Made by a program: the position numbers and the translations under genes. From Lentibacillus persicus (GTDB taxonomy: Bacteria; Bacillota; Bacilli; Bacillales; Amphibacillaceae): a DNA stretch of 64,000 nt. Shown here piece after piece: positions 62,666-64,000 of this stretch (positions are counted from its first letter, which is position 1; every line of letters begins with the position of its first letter). The stretch lies in the NCBI RefSeq assembly GCF_900112705.1, contig NZ_FOMR01000002.1, positions 310,001 to 374,000 on the forward strand, read 5' to 3'. The notes beneath the pieces were generated by a model. That model was not told the DNA's origin. It ran no database searches and saw nothing but the letters and a program-made list of their open reading frames with translations.

Positions 62666-63100
62666 GTGGATTTTGAATACAAACAAATTGTCGTTGCAGT
62701 TGATGGATCAGAGGCTTCGGAAAAAGCTTTCAAAAAGGCACTGGATATTGTGAAACGAAACGATGCGCGCATGATATTGGCGCATGTGGTTGACTCGAGA
62801 ACATTCGCTACAGCTGAAGCTTATGATCGGACACTTGCTGAGCGAGCGGAAGAATATGCCAAAGATCTGGTGGACAGTTACGTGGAAAATGCTAAAGCTG
62901 TCGGCGTAACAAATTTGGTAAGATGCATTGAATATGGGTCACCAAAGGTTAAAATCGCTAAAGACGTGGCAGGGAGTTTCAAGGCTGATTTGATTATTTG
63001 CGGTGCGACTGGTATGGGAGCTGTCGAGCGCTTCCTGATCGGCAGTGTTTCAGAGAGTATAACCAGATATGCCGATTGTGATGTATTAGTTGTCAGGTAA
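62666..63100 (+). CDS. Universal stress protein (UspA family)
   Basis: A 144-residue nucleotide-binding Usp-domain protein. IVVAVDGSEASEKAFKKAL at the N-terminus (Asp for adenine binding) and the ATP-binding motif GATGMGAVERFLIGSVSESI (G-x2-G-x9-G-S) near residue 113. Likely to bind ATP and act in stress survival, with the client not known. Start is GTG at 62666 behind AAGGAGGGGA. B. subtilis has arginine genes in this interval instead, from memory. Confidence 0.93.
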   Translation: MDFEYKQIVVAVDGSEASEKAFKKALDIVKRNDARMILAHVVDSRTFATAEAYDRTLAERAEEYAKDLVDSYVENAKAVGVTNLVRCIEYGSPKVKIAKDVAGSFKADLIICGATGMGAVERFLIGSVSESITRYADCDVLVVR

Positions 63101-63153
63101 AAGCCTCCTGCAAAAATCACACAATTCCCGATGAGATGGTATCAATGAAAAAG

Positions 63154-63210
63154 CGGCTAAGCTCACAGTATAGTGCTTTATGTGTTGAGAGCTTAGCCTT
63201 GGTTACGTGT
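63154..63210 (-). terminator. Long hairpin terminator of moaB
   Basis: On the minus strand GGCTAAGCTCTC pairs with GTGAGCTTAGCC across a 24-base loop, followed by GCTTTTTC. It lies just after the moaB stop and before the converging usp gene. Confidence 0.75.
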
Positions 63211-63215
63211 GATTG

Positions 63216-63728
63216 TTACAGCAGATCCTTTTTAGCTTCATTGACGGTATGGACTAATTCTGGAATGATTAACTTAGTCATAGCTAATTTAACGGCTCCT
63301 GATGACCCAGGCGTTGCAAAAACCGGTGTGTGGTCAATGACACCTGCGATTGCCCGTGATAAAATTGCCGAGGAGCCAATGTCCTCCTGGTAACTGAGCA
63401 TGCGAAAGATCTCTCCGAAGCCGCTCATCTCTTTAGTGAGCATCGGTTTGACCGTCTCGATGGTCACGTCCCGATAAGCAATGCCTGTTCCCCCATTTGT
63501 TAAGATAGCATTTATATTTGAATCTTTACAGCCATTCTCAATTTCTTTCTGTATAACTTCCTTTTGATCAGAAATTATTTTTCTGGCCTCAACTCGATGC
63601 CCCGCTTCTTCAAGAAGGTCCGCCATCAATTGCCCGCTTTTATCCGTGGCACTTGTTCGTGTATCACTGATTGTAATGATCATACAGTTTACAGGGGCTT
63701 TCCATTGTTTATGCTTCTGAACAGTCAA
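63216..63728 (-). CDS. moaB: Molybdenum cofactor biosynthesis protein MoaB
   Basis: Molybdopterin adenylyltransferase-fold protein of 170 residues. It prepares molybdopterin for molybdate insertion, though MoaB itself is dispensable in some bacteria. IITISDTRTSATDKSGQLM, ILTNGGTGIAYRDVTIE (the GGTG substrate loop) and FATPGSSGAVKLAMTKLI are family motifs. The start is TTG at 63726-63728, behind GGGGAGG. No ATG in the following 15 codons fits. It lies 13 bases after ackA, so they may be co-transcribed. Confidence 0.92.
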   Translation of the reverse strand: MTVQKHKQWKAPVNCMIITISDTRTSATDKSGQLMADLLEEAGHRVEARKIISDQKEVIQKEIENGCKDSNINAILTNGGTGIAYRDVTIETVKPMLTKEMSGFGEIFRMLSYQEDIGSSAILSRAIAGVIDHTPVFATPGSSGAVKLAMTKLIIPELVHTVNEAKKDLL

Positions 63729-63741
63729 AATATCCTCCCCC

Positions 63742-64000
63742 TCAGGTTTGCTGTGCCCAACGCAACGTATCACGTGCAATCATGACTTCTTCATCAGTCG
63801 GTATCACCATTACTTTTACCGGGGAGTGCGGATAATTGATAAACGCTTCCTTTCCTCGCACTTTATTACGTGCCGGATCCCAGTATACGCCCATAAATTC
63901 CAACCCTTTCAGGACTTTTTCCCGGATTACATCACTATTTTCACCAACGCCCGCAGTGAATATGATCGCATCAACTCCTGACATTCGTGCTGCATATGAA
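63742..64000 (-). CDS. ackA: Acetate kinase, C-terminal part (5' end outside the window)
   Basis: Makes acetyl phosphate from acetate and ATP, or ATP in overflow metabolism. Only the last 85 codons are present, reading in frame from the window edge: [20 protein letters not shown], then [20 protein letters not shown], ending [29 protein letters not shown] is the conserved AckA motif. ackA beside moaB is the B. subtilis order. Confidence 0.95.
   Translation of the reverse strand, partial: SYAARMSGVDAIIFTAGVGENSDVIREKVLKGLEFMGVYWDPARNKVRGKEAFINYPHSPVKVMVIPTDEEVMIARDTLRWAQQT

Overview
The window is ordinary chromosome of a low-GC, endospore-forming Bacillaceae bacterium. Spore genes (sspI, ytrH, ytrI), two T-box leaders, a SigW-type promoter, and a gene order close to Bacillus subtilis from zapA-rnhC-pheT-pheS round to moaB-ackA all point that way. 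The many acidic proteins and the two families of intergenic repeats suggest a moderately halophilic genus such as Virgibacillus, Lentibacillus or Oceanobacillus. That genus-level guess is inference only.

Layout. 0-6.2 kb: start of zapA, rnhC, pheST behind a Phe T-box, an rRNA/tRNA methyltransferase and sspI. 6.3-15.2 kb is accessory: a mosaic repeat, a four-gene ABC-2 exporter operon with a membrane-anchored partner, a lytic transglycosylase, an SDR oxidoreductase, GrpB and a small zinc-ribbon membrane protein. 15.3-24.5 kb: M42 aminopeptidase, dUTPase, ysdB, a VTT-domain protein, ysdA, ketopantoate reductase, rplT-rpmI-infC with an L20-type leader, thrS with a Thr T-box, ytxC. 24.7-28.9 kb: dnaI, dnaB, nrdR and gapB, the last with two predicted CcpN operators. 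29-38.7 kb: a GNAT gene, coaE-mutM-polA, lrgAB, phoPR and a MaoC-like gene. 39.3-53 kb is central metabolism: icd, citZ, fxsA, pyk, pfkA, accA, accD, a FadR-like GntR regulator and malic enzyme, then dnaE. 53-64 kb: ytrHI, nrnA, ytpI, ytoI, comC, ytkL, a PspA homologue, an M24 peptidase, an SDR, a universal stress protein, moaB and the end of ackA.

The genes form logical groups: carbon flow (pfkA-pyk, citZ-icd, ytsJ, accDA, gapB, ackA), replication and repair (dnaB, dnaI, polA, mutM, dnaE, rnhC, nrdR, dUTPase), and translation (pheST, thrS, infC-rpmI-rplT).

The most interesting signals lie between genes. Family R1 has three 250-600 bp copies (6285-6535, 29756-30362, 38782-39248) with imperfect terminal inverted repeats and internal modules that are shuffled and inverted between copies. 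Family R2 is a double-hairpin element whose stems change in a compensating way between copies (11.4, 17.0, 47.4 kb, with fragments at 27.1 and 55.4 kb). One R2 copy supplies the last codons of the GntR gene. Other points are a PhoR without an extracytoplasmic sensor domain, two SDR proteins without the standard catalytic tyrosine, no mdh at its usual place between phoP and icd, and a perfect FadR-type palindrome upstream of malic enzyme.
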